From positions 2,480,001 to 2,544,000 of the forward strand of contig CP034120.1 of NCBI GenBank assembly GCA_003856375.1: a DNA stretch of 64,000 nucleotides, in the 5' to 3' direction. Source of the stretch: Glaciecola amylolytica (GTDB taxonomy: Bacteria > Bacteroidota > Bacteroidia > Flavobacteriales_D > Crocinitomicaceae). The first letter of the stretch is position 1. Each line of letters opens with the position of its first letter. A program made the position numbers and the translations under genes. This document shows, piece by piece, positions 43,469-53,204 of the stretch. The notes beneath the pieces were generated by a model that saw nothing but the letters and a program-made list of their open reading frames with translations, did not search any database and was not told the origin of the DNA.

Positions 43469-43911
43469 TATTGTCCGTAATAAGTTCTGAATTGCTTGCT
43501 GTTTCCTTTTCCGTTTACCGTTACGGAACTCCATGCACCAGTACCGCCTTTTCCAAGACGAAGCGTGTGTTTTCCTAAGAATCCTTTAAACTTAAATGAA
43601 GGCCATTCAGGAATAAAGTGTACATACTTTTCGTCTTCCTGAAGCAATGCTTTTAGTGATTCTTCCAGGTCTTCCACGGAAGTAGCGTTCTCAATCAATT
43701 TTTTCACACCTTCCGGAATGCTTATCCCTTGAAAATAAGAGTGATTTTTAATTGTATCCAGAATAAGAAACATTCCGACTGTTTTTGTGGGAATAAAAAA
43801 CACATAATTCTTAGTTCCAACAACCGTTGCGTTTACAATTTTCATGGGTTGTTTTGAATTCATCACCCCTGAATCTTCATAAAACACGTAATCTTTGTCT
43901 TGTAATAGCAT
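43468..43911 (-). CDS. Hypothetical cytoplasmic protein coupled to the zinc-ribbon gene
   Basis: This 147-residue protein has no signal peptide or membrane segment. It opens with DKDYVFYEDSG and carries a helical middle (SIPEGVKKLIENATSVEDLEESLKALL) and a beta-rich, Gly-rich end. No family is recognised. Its stop overlaps the start of the zinc-ribbon gene in a TAATG arrangement, so the two are made together and may form a complex. It diverges from the GlcD-like gene across a 128-bp gap that shows no clear promoter element. Confidence 0.65.
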   Translation of the reverse strand: MLLQDKDYVFYEDSGVMNSKQPMKIVNATVVGTKNYVFFIPTKTVGMFLILDTIKNHSYFQGISIPEGVKKLIENATSVEDLEESLKALLQEDEKYVHFIPEWPSFKFKGFLGKHTLRLGKGGTGAWSSVTVNGKGNSKQFRTYYGQ

Positions 43912-44039
43912 AGCTCTTTTTTATTTCAAAAATAGAAAAATTAACGTGTCAACTAATTTTATTTATAAATCCGCTTACAAAAGATTGGTATTCGGTTACA
44001 CTCGATTCAAATTCGCTATTTTTACTGAAAATCCGCACA

Positions 44040-45449
44040 ATGACAGCCATTATTGAAGAAAGGCATATTCATTTTTTTAAACATCTGTTAAACGATCGCA
44101 TACAGGTCGGATCAGCAATTGACGCACATTATGCTTCAGATCACACGGAAGATTTTGTGTTTTATCCTTCACTGGTCGTAAAACCAGAAACCGTGGAGGA
44201 AGTTTCTTCCATTATGCGTTATTGTTATGAAAACGATTTGATCGTAACACCTTCCGGGGCGAGAACCGGACTGAGCGGTGGTGCATTGGCAAATTATGGT
44301 GGTGTGCTTCTCAGTTTGGAGCGCATGAACAAAATCATTCAGATCGACGAACAAAACCATCAGGTGATTACCGAACCGGGAGTTGTAACGGAAGAACTTC
44401 AAAATGCAGTAAAAGCTGTTGGCTTATTCTATCCTCCCGATCCGGCATCGAAAGGTTCTTGTTTTATCGGCGGAAATATTGCCGAAAATTCCGGAGGCCC
44501 GAAAGCGGTAAAATATGGTGTTACCAAAGATTGGGTACTCAACCTGGAGGTTGTTTTACCCAATGGCGACATTTTATGGACGGGAGCAAATGTGATTAAA
44601 AACGCTACCGGATATAATTTAACCCAGTTGATCATCGGAAGTGAAGGAACACTGGCGGTGGTTACCAAGATTGTTTTGCGCCTGATTCCCCATCCTACCC
44701 ACAATTTATTGCTGCTGATTCCATTCCGCAACGGCGTGGAAGCTTGTGAAGCAGTCGGAAAGATCTTTATGGCGGGAATCATTCCAAGCGGACTGGAATA
44801 CATGGATCGGGATGCAATCATTTTCACAACTCCATATGTGGATGATGCTCCGAATCTTTTAAAAGACGACCATGATGCACATCTTTTAATTGAATTGGAT
44901 GGTTTTAACCCGGACGTTTTGATGCAGGAAAGCGAGAGAATCATGGAACTTGCAGAGCAATTTGACATCGATGAAATTCTTTTTGCCGAAACAGAAGCTC
45001 AGAAAGACAGCTTGTGGCGTTTGAGACGAAAAATCGGAGAATGCGTTAAAACTCATTCCACATACAAAGAAGAAGACACGGTGGTTCCGCGGCACGAATT
45101 ACCGCAATTGCTGAAGAAAGTTAAGGAACTGGAACAAAAATACGGGTTCAAATCTGTTTGTTACGGTCATGCCGGAGACGGAAACCTGCACGTCAATATT
45201 ATCCGGGATCAATTAAGTGAAGATGCCTGGAATAATCAGCTTCCAATTGCAATCCGGGAGTTGTTTACCGAAGTTGTTCGTTTGGGAGGAACCATTTCCG
45301 GAGAACACGGAATCGGTTTGGTGCAGACACCGTATATGGATTTGGCTTTTAGCGAAACCGGACTCGACCTGATGCGTTCCATCAAGCAGGTATTCGACCC
45401 GAAAAACCTCCTGAATCCTGGGAAAGTTCTACCAAAAAAACAACTATGA
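44040..45449 (+). CDS. FAD-linked oxidase, GlcD / D-lactate dehydrogenase-like
   Basis: This 469-residue protein has the FAD-binding PP-loop PSGARTGLSGGA (residues 71-82), a second FAD region IGGNIAENSGGPKAVKYGV, and the C-terminal motifs GHAGDGNLHVN (near 377) and SGEHGIG (near 421). These are diagnostic of the GlcD/D-lactate dehydrogenase branch of the vanillyl-alcohol oxidase family, which oxidises 2-hydroxy acids. No glcE, glcF or Fe-S partner is adjacent, so the substrate is open. The stop overlaps the WYL regulator start by 4 nt (ATGA). Confidence 0.88.
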   Translation: MTAIIEERHIHFFKHLLNDRIQVGSAIDAHYASDHTEDFVFYPSLVVKPETVEEVSSIMRYCYENDLIVTPSGARTGLSGGALANYGGVLLSLERMNKIIQIDEQNHQVITEPGVVTEELQNAVKAVGLFYPPDPASKGSCFIGGNIAENSGGPKAVKYGVTKDWVLNLEVVLPNGDILWTGANVIKNATGYNLTQLIIGSEGTLAVVTKIVLRLIPHPTHNLLLLIPFRNGVEACEAVGKIFMAGIIPSGLEYMDRDAIIFTTPYVDDAPNLLKDDHDAHLLIELDGFNPDVLMQESERIMELAEQFDIDEILFAETEAQKDSLWRLRRKIGECVKTHSTYKEEDTVVPRHELPQLLKKVKELEQKYGFKSVCYGHAGDGNLHVNIIRDQLSEDAWNNQLPIAIRELFTEVVRLGGTISGEHGIGLVQTPYMDLAFSETGLDLMRSIKQVFDPKNLLNPGKVLPKKQL

Positions 45450-46129
45450 ACCGCGTAGATCGTTTATTTGGGATAGTCACCCTTCTTCAATCCAGAAAAT
45501 ATGTGAGTGCCGAACGGATTTCAGAGAAATTTGAAATCAGTGTCCGAACAGTTTACCGTGATATCAAAGCAATCGGAGAAGCCGGAATTCCTGTAAGTTT
45601 CGAACCAAACAAAGGATATTTCATCGTTCCGGGCTATTTTACTCCTCCGGTTTCATTCACATTGGATGAAGCAAATGCTTTGTTGTTATCTCAATCTTTA
45701 ATGGCAGGCTTCGGAGACAGATCCGTTCAAACAAACTTCGACAGTGCTTTGACAAAAATCAAAGCTGTTCTAAAACAGGTCGACAAGGAAAAAATAGATC
45801 TGCTTGATCAGAGCATCAAATTTCAGGTGCCGCATCGTCTGAGTAATGAATTTGATTACTTGGCAGAAATTCAACAAGCCATTACGGAGCAAAAACAAGT
45901 CCGGATAAACTATCTCAGCTTAAAAGAAGAGTTGCTGCAAAGAACCGTAGAACCCATCGGATTGGTATTTTATGCTTTTTCCTGGCATTTGATTGCTTAT
46001 TGTCAGCTTCGGAAAGATTACCGTGATTTCAAAATCGGCCGGATCAAAGAGCTTCGCAAAACGATGAATCCCTTTGAAGTCAGTAAGCACATTTCACTGA
46101 GTGAATACAAACTTCCTGTGAACTACTAG
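45446..46129 (+). CDS. HTH/WYL (YafY-type) transcriptional regulator
   Basis: This 227-residue protein has an N-terminal winged helix-turn-helix of the HTH_11 type (VSAERISEKFEISVRTVYRDI, residues 19-39) and a C-terminal WYL domain with motifs VRINYLSLKEELLQRTVEPIGLVFY and WHLIAYCQLRKDYRDFKI. WYL regulators often sense a small ligand or nucleic acid. It overlaps the oxidase gene by 4 nt and precedes the DinB-family gene, a frequent partner of YafY-type regulators, so it may control that gene. A separate promoter for the latter seems likely in the 179-bp gap. Confidence 0.86.
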   Translation: MNRVDRLFGIVTLLQSRKYVSAERISEKFEISVRTVYRDIKAIGEAGIPVSFEPNKGYFIVPGYFTPPVSFTLDEANALLLSQSLMAGFGDRSVQTNFDSALTKIKAVLKQVDKEKIDLLDQSIKFQVPHRLSNEFDYLAEIQQAITEQKQVRINYLSLKEELLQRTVEPIGLVFYAFSWHLIAYCQLRKDYRDFKIGRIKELRKTMNPFEVSKHISLSEYKLPVNY

Positions 46130-46308
46130 CTAAGTGAAAAGGTAAAAGTGAGAAAGCAAAAGTGAAAAGTAAACCGGGTGTGAAGGAACTTTTTGCTTCT
46201 TGATGTAAACTATTTCGTCCTATTTCATAAAAAATTTTCGTGTTCAAAAACAGACTGCCATAGGGTTGTCAGTGTACCTCCTTTTCTTTGTATTAAAATT
46301 TAGAAATC

Positions 46309-46812
46309 ATGACAAGAAAAGAGCAACTACAGGCACAATTGGCTGCCGAAGCAGAAACAACCAGAAAATTCATTAAGGCTTTCCCTTTTGACAAAAAGGA
46401 TTACAAGGCTCATGAGAAAAGTATGAGATTGGAAGATATTTTCCTTCATGTGATTGATCTTCCTCTTTGGGCAGAAATGGCTGTAACAACAGATGAGCTG
46501 GACTTTGAATCAGCACCTTACGATCCGAAAAAATTCGATTCAGTTGAACAGGCAATGACATATTTTGATGAATCTGTTGCAAAAGGAATGGCTGCATTGA
46601 ACCATGTGCAGGATTCTGTTTTGGATCAAACCTGGAAACTACGCTCAGGGGCAACTGTTTATTCAGAAAGCACCAAAGAAGAAGTTGTAAGAATGGCTCA
46701 CAACCAAACCATACATCACAGAGCTCAGTTGGGTGTGAATTACCGTTTACTTGGAATTCCGGTTCCACAAAGTTATGGACCAACAGCAGACTTTCCTGAT
46801 TTTGAATCATAA
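46309..46812 (+). CDS. DinB-family protein
   Basis: This 167-residue four-helix-bundle protein has the DinB metal-site pattern: His47 in the second helix (IFLHVIDLPLW) and the last-helix motif HNQTIHHRAQLG (from 131). DinB/DfsB-type proteins are metal-dependent enzymes, including thiol transferases and other small-molecule-modifying proteins; the substrate cannot be inferred. The gene sits after the WYL regulator and ends at a strong terminator. The 179-bp gap before it is AT-rich with several AAAAGTGA-like runs and no clear promoter. Confidence 0.83.
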   Translation: MTRKEQLQAQLAAEAETTRKFIKAFPFDKKDYKAHEKSMRLEDIFLHVIDLPLWAEMAVTTDELDFESAPYDPKKFDSVEQAMTYFDESVAKGMAALNHVQDSVLDQTWKLRSGATVYSESTKEEVVRMAHNQTIHHRAQLGVNYRLLGIPVPQSYGPTADFPDFES

Positions 46813-46843
46813 AAAAAGCCCGTCATTTGACGGGCTTTTTTTA
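46811..46843. terminator. Bidirectional terminator
   Basis: GCCCGTCA (46818-46825) and TGACGGGC (46828-46835) form an exact 8-bp stem with a 2-nt loop, flanked by A7 and T7. It lies directly after the DinB gene and between it and the end of the convergent adhesin gene at 46907, so it serves both. Confidence 0.9.
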
Positions 46844-46906
46844 TGATTCTTTTTTTGTTCCATGACTGCACTGACGTTTGTCATGTATCGCAAGCGGTGC
46901 TTGCTC

Positions 46907-49900
46907 TTATCTTAGCATATTCACGTGTCCTTCAAATTTGCGGGCTTTCTTGTCTCCCCCGCCTCTGGCAACAATCGTCCAGGTATAAACACCTTCTTTC
47001 ACGATTTCACCATGATAGGTTCCATCCCATCCAACTGCAACATCATGAGATTCGAACAATACTTCTCCCCATCTGTTGTAGATCGCAAAAGTGTAATCGT
47101 CCATCGCCATTCCATCCGGAACCACAGGCTTGAACACATTATTGAACTCATCTCCATCCGGAGTAAATGTATTCGGAACGAAAACCAGGAACTCTTCAAT
47201 AAACACGATCGACTTACAAATTTCGTTTCGACAGCCTTCCGGAGAAGTAACCATCAAACAAACCTCATAGCTGCCCGCTTCAATGTTTCCATAATTTACC
47301 ATCGGATTTTCAAGAGTCGATGTTCCGAAAGCTCCGAAATCCCAATCGTAAGAAGCAGCATTTACTGAATTATCATTGAATGTAACCGTTGAATTTATTG
47401 TTGACGGTGGTACCGGACTCCAGGTAAAGTTCGCAATCGGATCAGGAACCACACAAACAATATTCAACAGCGTTGTGTCGGTAATACAGCCATCATTCGT
47501 CGTAATTTCAACTGAAACATCGTAACATCCTACCTGAGTGAATACATGTGAAGTAGATACTCCATTTCCTGTTGTTCCATCTCCGAAGTTCCATGTTGCA
47601 CTTGTAATTGATCCTGCAACAACAGCAGGGAAATTAAAGTTTGCTGATAACGGTGAACAACCGGAAGCAGGTGAAACCTGGAATTCAGGACTTGGAAGAT
47701 TATAAATCTGAACTGTTACCGGAATTGTATCGTATCTGTAACATTCGTCATGTGCAACCATCAACACTGTTTCCGAACCATTCGGTACGTATGTATAAGT
47801 TGCTCCGTTTGCCAAAGTATCGTGAGCTACCGGAGTTATCCATTGGTAAAAGTATCCGGGCAATCCATCAACACCGGATCCTGTCATTGTAACCGGATTT
47901 CCGGGACACGCCATAACCGGAGTTGTAACTGATGCCACAAACGGAGGTCTTACTGTAACGTCCGCCGTCTGAACATTTGAAACACATCCGTTTTGATCAT
48001 AAACCGTACAGGTAAATGTTGCAGGCGCTGTCAGATTTACCGTCAGATATTGAGTGGTATCACCTGTATTCCAAACAAAATAGTATGGTGCAGTTCCTCC
48101 TGTTGCGTTTGCTGATAATACTCCTGATCCGTCATAACAAATCAACAAACCATCTTCCGGAATCGCTGACTGAACCAAAGGTTGAGGCTGGCCAACAGAG
48201 ATTGTACCTGATTGTGTACATCCTGCTGCATCCTGAACCTGAATCGTATAAGTATTTACACAAAGCCCCGAAAAAGTATTCGCCGGTTGGAATGTCACAC
48301 CATTATCAATACTGTAACCAGTTGCCAATGCTGAGTTGATTGTAATTGTACCATTGCAGTCACCATTACACAATGCATCTGTAGCAGTTGTACTTGTGAT
48401 TACCAACATTGGTGGCTGAGTAATACTGAAAGCTTCCACTGTCGAACATCCGTTTGCATCAACTACCGTCAGGTTATAAGATGCAGCGCACAGTCCGTTC
48501 GTTGTGTTCGCTCCAGTAGCTCCATTTGACCATGTATAGCTGTATGGTATTGTACCACCGGTAACCGTAGCAGCCGCGTCTCCATCACAGAATGAATAAC
48601 AACTTGCGTTATTAACTACAATATTCTGAACATCCAGCAGAGCAGGTTCCGTAACGTTTATTGTTGTATTTACAAGACACCCGTTTGCATCTTTCACAAC
48701 CGTATTGTAAGATCCTGCACTCAGGAATTGAACTGTAGTCTGATTGGAGAATGAAGCTCCGTTATCTGTACTATATGTATATGGCGCCGTTCCTCCCGAA
48801 GCATTGAAACTAATTTGTCCCGTGTTGTTATTGAAACATGTCAATGCTGTTGGAGTAATTACTGCTGCCAATGGAGCCGGTTCAGTAACCACAATCGGTT
48901 CAGTATCCGTACATCCATTTTGATCTGTGATCGTTAAAGTATAATTTCCGGCACAAATATTCGTGATCAAAGATGCAGGCTGAGGAGTTCCGATTGAATA
49001 GGTAATTGCTCCTGTTCCGCCTGAAACTGTTACCTGTAACTCTCCGTCACAAGCAGCATTACAGCTAACATTCTGAACTGCCGCTCCAATAATCACCGGT
49101 GATGCCTGATTGGAAATTGAAACAACCGTACTTGCTTCACAGTTATTTGCATCATGAATAAATACATTATACAAGCCGGCAGTCAATCCTGTATGATTTG
49201 AAGCTGCAGTATATGTTACTGAGTTGTCGATACTATAAGTATATGCACCTGTTCCTCCTGAACCTGTAATTGCAATTTCACCATTTGAGGCAGCACATGT
49301 TTCGTCAGTAGGAACAACCACCAAAGCAACTGCCGTTGGCTCCCCAATCACTTGAACTGCCGTAATGAAACAATCATTATCATCTTTTATCTGAATATCC
49401 ACATTACCGGCACAAAGTCCGGTTAGTGTATCAGAAACAAAGTAATTCAACCCGTTATCAGGACTATACATATAAGGAGCCGTTCCTCCGGTAGCATTTA
49501 CTAAAATTTCTCCGTCACAAGCATCAAAACACAAGGCATTTGTTGGTGTATATGTTGCAGCTAATTGAGTCGGCTGATTGACCGTTGCTGTTCCGGTAAC
49601 CTGACAACCTGCCGCATCCTGTGTTATCAGATCATATGTTCCGGCAGCTAAACTAAAGAATGATTCAATAGGAGAATAAGTCGTACCGTTATCAATACTA
49701 TATTGATAAGCCCCCGTACCTCCTGTCGTTCCGATTTGAATTCCTCCCGAGTTATCATTGAAACACGTTAAGTCAAAAATAGTTGTTGCCATCACCAAAG
49801 GCGGTGCCTGAGTCAAAGTAGCTGTTCCAAATACCAAACAGCCATTATCATCCATAACTGCCAAATTGTATGTTCCGGCAGCCAACCCCGTAAATGTAGC

Positions 49901-52900
49901 CCCGGGTTGGAAAGAAGTTCCTCCGTCGATACTGAATTGATGAGCACCTGTACCACCCGAAACATTTATAAACTCAATTTCTCCTGTATTTCCTGAGCTA
50001 CAGCTGATATTTGTCAAATCCGTATTAAATTGAATTTCTGTAGGCTCCTCAACAGTAAATGGAATTGTAAACACACAATATCCGTCATCGTAAATAGTTA
50101 CGATATGTGATCCAAAGGGTAGGTTTGGAAAGTAACCACTTGTCTGAGTAATTCCGGAGTTATCTAATTCATAAGTGATATCACCGGCACCGCTCACATT
50201 TTCAACTTCAATTGCACCATCGGCAACACCAAAACAATTTGCATCATACTGATAAAGCGTGATACCTGACATCTCAACGTCATTAACTCCAAAAAATACA
50301 GATTCTGAACATCCCAATTGATCCACAGCTGTAATTTCATAAGCTCCGGCAAACAAGTTCGTATAAGATCCCGATGTTTGGAACGGTCCTCCATTCAATG
50401 AATATTCAAATGGACCGTTTGTTCCGTTAGCTGCAACGGTAATAGCTCCGTTGTTGAATCCACAATTCGCTGAAATAACAACAGTTGTATCAATACCAAA
50501 TCCCGGAGGATCTATTAACGTTTGAACAGATGTGAATTGACATCCGTGAGCATCCTGCACTAAGATCGTATTATTACCTCCGCATCCGCCGGTAATTGTT
50601 GTCCCGGCTTGTAAAGCTCCACCATTCAATGAATATTGATACGCTGGTGTTCCTCCTGAAGCAGTCACGGTAACTGTACCATCACAAGCTCCGTTACAAA
50701 TAGGATTTGTTTTTACAAAGGTTGCAGAAACCGGGGCTGGTTGTGTAATCGTAACATCCGCATTCGTCAAACAGCCGTTGGCATCTTTTACAACAACGTG
50801 GATTAACCCGGCACATAAACCTGTTATTGGATTTGCTAATGCATAGGTGACACCATTGTTTGATGAATATTGATAAGGAGGAGTTCCACCTGCTGCATTG
50901 ACCTGAATTTGTCCGTCACAAACGGCATTACAGGAAGCTGCAGTCGGAGTTGATGTAAATGTCAACTGAGGTGCTGTTGTAATCGTAAATGAAATCGTCG
51001 AAGAACATCCGTTTACATCCGTTACAGTTGCTGTATAAGGACCAGCAGTTAAATTCGTAAATGTATTCGATGCTTGTCCTGGTCCTCCGATTGAGTAAGT
51101 AAATGGTGAAGATCCACCTGCAATACCGATAATCACAGATCCGTTAACACCACCGAAACAACTTACGTTTGTCTGATTTAAAATCGATGCAATCGGAGCA
51201 TTGGTAGCTGTAATTGTTATTGACAAGGTTCTGGTACAACCACGGTTATCAGTCACCACAACGCTGTGAACACCTGCTGTCAAGCCGTTGAAAGTAGCAC
51301 TTGCCTGACTCGCTCCACCATCGATAGTATAAGTATATGGAGCAGTTCCTCCTGCCGGAACAACAGTTACAGAACCATTATTCGCACCACAGGTTGCCGG
51401 AGTTATCGATCCTTGCGTTAAATTCAAAATGGCAGGCTGAGTAATATTTTGATTCAGAATAACCGTACAGTTATTTGCATCCCTGATTGTTACTGCATAC
51501 GTTCCGTTACACAATGCTGTGAAAGAATTTGATGGCTGAAAAGCTCCACCGTTAATACTGTATTGATAAGGCAATGTTCCTCCGGAAGCAGTAACTGTTA
51601 TTGATCCGTTACATGCTCCGTTACAACTCACATTTACAGGAGTAAGAGTTCCGCCTAATACGGTTGGCTGTGTAATTGAAACGTTTGCAGTAGCCACACA
51701 ACCGGAGTTATCTGTCATTGTAACAGTATACGCCCCTGCTCCTAATCCGGAAGCTGTTTGGGATGTCTGTCCTCCTGTCCATGAATAAGTATAAGGTGCC
51801 AACCCTACAGGTGTTGCAGTTGCTGAACCTGTTGCTGCTCCGTTACAGAGAAGATTTGTTCCGGAAGCTGTTACACTACAACAAATCCCTCCTGCACCAA
51901 TGGTAAAGTTTCCGGATGTTGTACAACCGTTTGCTCCGGTGACTGTGTATGTGTAGTTGCCATCCGGTAAATTGGTAAAATTGGCCGTGGCGGCGGCGGT
52001 ATTTGCTTCAACAACCGATCCGGTTGTCGGCCCCGCAATATTAACAGTGTAAGGCCCTGCCCCCACTGGATTATTGATAATCACTGAACCATTATTGTAA
52101 TTCGCACAGGATTCTGCCGTAGGAGTTACTGTTGGTGGTGTTAAATTCGAAAAATTGATGGTTACCTGATCCTGATCCGTTACAGTAGTACCGTCACACC
52201 GGTTATAAGTCACAACAGAGGTGTAGGTTGTTGTTGCCGTGGGGCAAACATTGATGGTATTTCCTAGTCCAATTTGAGTGGCACCCTGAAACCAGGCAAC
52301 AGAGTAATTAGGTGCTCCGGTTGGAGTAAAACGCCAAGCTTCCGGAGTTACAACTGCCCATGTCGGATTGGTATTTCTTCCGGGAGCAGCTATACCAGCG
52401 GTACCTGCATTATTCTGAATACCAATAATTCCAAGACCTTCGTTCCAGTTTGTACACAATGGTTTATTATTGACATATACATCTATCACGTTCGTTGTTT
52501 CATACAAAACCATCATACAAGTGGAGCGAACAGTAGGGCAGCGAGCATCATCATATTGACGCATATTATTGAACGATACCACAAAAATTCTACATGGTGC
52601 TGTACCAAGCAAATACCAGTTTACAGTTCCAGTAGGATTTCCAATAGTTGGATCCATATCATGATATACTCCGAAGACATTACCGGCAGCTGTTAAACTC
52701 GTAGAAGGACAGTTATCTGCCGGAGCAAAATCCCACGGATGAATACCTGCACCAGCCGCCGGGCCAAATTTGATGGCTCCGTTGGAACCAACTTTACAAG
52801 TGTTATAATTTGCTCCGTAGAAACAAAAGTTAAATGGTAAATTGATAATTGCACTCCACACATCATCCGTACCAACTGAGATAGCGGTTCCACCTGACTG

Positions 52901-53143
52901 GTTATAGGCAATTGGCGGTGCATGAGGAATAGAACTCACCGTATAAGTATTCGTAGCACCAGTTGCAAAGGGTGTCGCAGTTAGATTCGTACATGGTGTC
53001 GAGCACGGCAACGTTTGGTCAGGTCCCGCATCGATATTAGGACAGCCGGGAAATTGAGCCAACGACAGCGCAGAAAAACCAAGAACGAACACAAACGGCA
53101 GAACAATATCGCAGATTGATCTGAAAGCAGTAGTTTTTTTCAT
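46907..53143 (-). CDS. Giant SprB-repeat surface adhesin with T9SS type B sorting domain
   Basis: The ATG at 53143 gives 2078 residues with a signal peptide (MKKTTAFRSICD onward, ending SLAQ near 29). An N-terminal Cys-rich segment is followed by a nidogen-like part (about 70-290: VYHDMDPTIGNPTGTVNWYL). Then come about 18 tandem SprB-type units of 75-80 residues (about 340-1745), each opening near a C-N-G motif (for example LCNGAATGSATATPVG) and ending in DxNGC followed by TITQP. Two PKD-like domains follow, the first with WNFGDGTTGNG, and the end is a gliding-motility-associated sorting domain (NTFTPDGDEFNNVFKPV, IYNRWGEVLFES). This places it on the cell surface by T9SS; a role in adhesion or gliding is inferred. 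Confidence 0.92.
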   Translation of the reverse strand: MKKTTAFRSICDIVLPFVFVLGFSALSLAQFPGCPNIDAGPDQTLPCSTPCTNLTATPFATGATNTYTVSSIPHAPPIAYNQSGGTAISVGTDDVWSAIINLPFNFCFYGANYNTCKVGSNGAIKFGPAAGAGIHPWDFAPADNCPSTSLTAAGNVFGVYHDMDPTIGNPTGTVNWYLLGTAPCRIFVVSFNNMRQYDDARCPTVRSTCMMVLYETTNVIDVYVNNKPLCTNWNEGLGIIGIQNNAGTAGIAAPGRNTNPTWAVVTPEAWRFTPTGAPNYSVAWFQGATQIGLGNTINVCPTATTTYTSVVTYNRCDGTTVTDQDQVTINFSNLTPPTVTPTAESCANYNNGSVIINNPVGAGPYTVNIAGPTTGSVVEANTAAATANFTNLPDGNYTYTVTGANGCTTSGNFTIGAGGICCSVTASGTNLLCNGAATGSATATPVGLAPYTYSWTGGQTSQTASGLGAGAYTVTMTDNSGCVATANVSITQPTVLGGTLTPVNVSCNGACNGSITVTASGGTLPYQYSINGGAFQPSNSFTALCNGTYAVTIRDANNCTVILNQNITQPAILNLTQGSITPATCGANNGSVTVVPAGGTAPYTYTIDGGASQASATFNGLTAGVHSVVVTDNRGCTRTLSITITATNAPIASILNQTNVSCFGGVNGSVIIGIAGGSSPFTYSIGGPGQASNTFTNLTAGPYTATVTDVNGCSSTISFTITTAPQLTFTSTPTAASCNAVCDGQIQVNAAGGTPPYQYSSNNGVTYALANPITGLCAGLIHVVVKDANGCLTNADVTITQPAPVSATFVKTNPICNGACDGTVTVTASGGTPAYQYSLNGGALQAGTTITGGCGGNNTILVQDAHGCQFTSVQTLIDPPGFGIDTTVVISANCGFNNGAITVAANGTNGPFEYSLNGGPFQTSGSYTNLFAGAYEITAVDQLGCSESVFFGVNDVEMSGITLYQYDANCFGVADGAIEVENVSGAGDITYELDNSGITQTSGYFPNLPFGSHIVTIYDDGYCVFTIPFTVEEPTEIQFNTDLTNISCSSGNTGEIEFINVSGGTGAHQFSIDGGTSFQPGATFTGLAAGTYNLAVMDDNGCLVFGTATLTQAPPLVMATTIFDLTCFNDNSGGIQIGTTGGTGAYQYSIDNGTTYSPIESFFSLAAGTYDLITQDAAGCQVTGTATVNQPTQLAATYTPTNALCFDACDGEILVNATGGTAPYMYSPDNGLNYFVSDTLTGLCAGNVDIQIKDDNDCFITAVQVIGEPTAVALVVVPTDETCAASNGEIAITGSGGTGAYTYSIDNSVTYTAASNHTGLTAGLYNVFIHDANNCEASTVVSISNQASPVIIGAAVQNVSCNAACDGELQVTVSGGTGAITYSIGTPQPASLITNICAGNYTLTITDQNGCTDTEPIVVTEPAPLAAVITPTALTCFNNNTGQISFNASGGTAPYTYSTDNGASFSNQTTVQFLSAGSYNTVVKDANGCLVNTTINVTEPALLDVQNIVVNNASCYSFCDGDAAATVTGGTIPYSYTWSNGATGANTTNGLCAASYNLTVVDANGCSTVEAFSITQPPMLVITSTTATDALCNGDCNGTITINSALATGYSIDNGVTFQPANTFSGLCVNTYTIQVQDAAGCTQSGTISVGQPQPLVQSAIPEDGLLICYDGSGVLSANATGGTAPYYFVWNTGDTTQYLTVNLTAPATFTCTVYDQNGCVSNVQTADVTVRPPFVASVTTPVMACPGNPVTMTGSGVDGLPGYFYQWITPVAHDTLANGATYTYVPNGSETVLMVAHDECYRYDTIPVTVQIYNLPSPEFQVSPASGCSPLSANFNFPAVVAGSITSATWNFGDGTTGNGVSTSHVFTQVGCYDVSVEITTNDGCITDTTLLNIVCVVPDPIANFTWSPVPPSTINSTVTFNDNSVNAASYDWDFGAFGTSTLENPMVNYGNIEAGSYEVCLMVTSPEGCRNEICKSIVFIEEFLVFVPNTFTPDGDEFNNVFKPVVPDGMAMDDYTFAIYNRWGEVLFESHDVAVGWDGTYHGEIVKEGVYTWTIVARGGGDKKARKFEGHVNMLR

Positions 53144-53161
53144 AGTCATAGAGTTCTAGTT

Positions 53162-53189
53162 CAATTATATTGACTTATTTTTTAACAAA
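53162..53189 (-). promoter_or_regulatory. Possible promoter of the adhesin gene
   Basis: On the minus strand TTTG (53186-53189) is followed after 16 nt by TATAATTG (53162-53169), one base from the Bacteroidota TAnnTTTG element. A start of transcription near 53155 would give a short leader to the ATG at 53143. The spacing is slightly short; weak evidence. Confidence 0.35.
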
Positions 53190-53204
53190 GGGTTGCCTGA
53201 AAAT

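Noticed and set aside
47900-52100. Regularly spaced repeats that could suggest a CRISPR or other DNA repeat array
   Set aside because: The repeats are diverged at DNA level, about 230 bp apart and in frame; they encode protein repeats.
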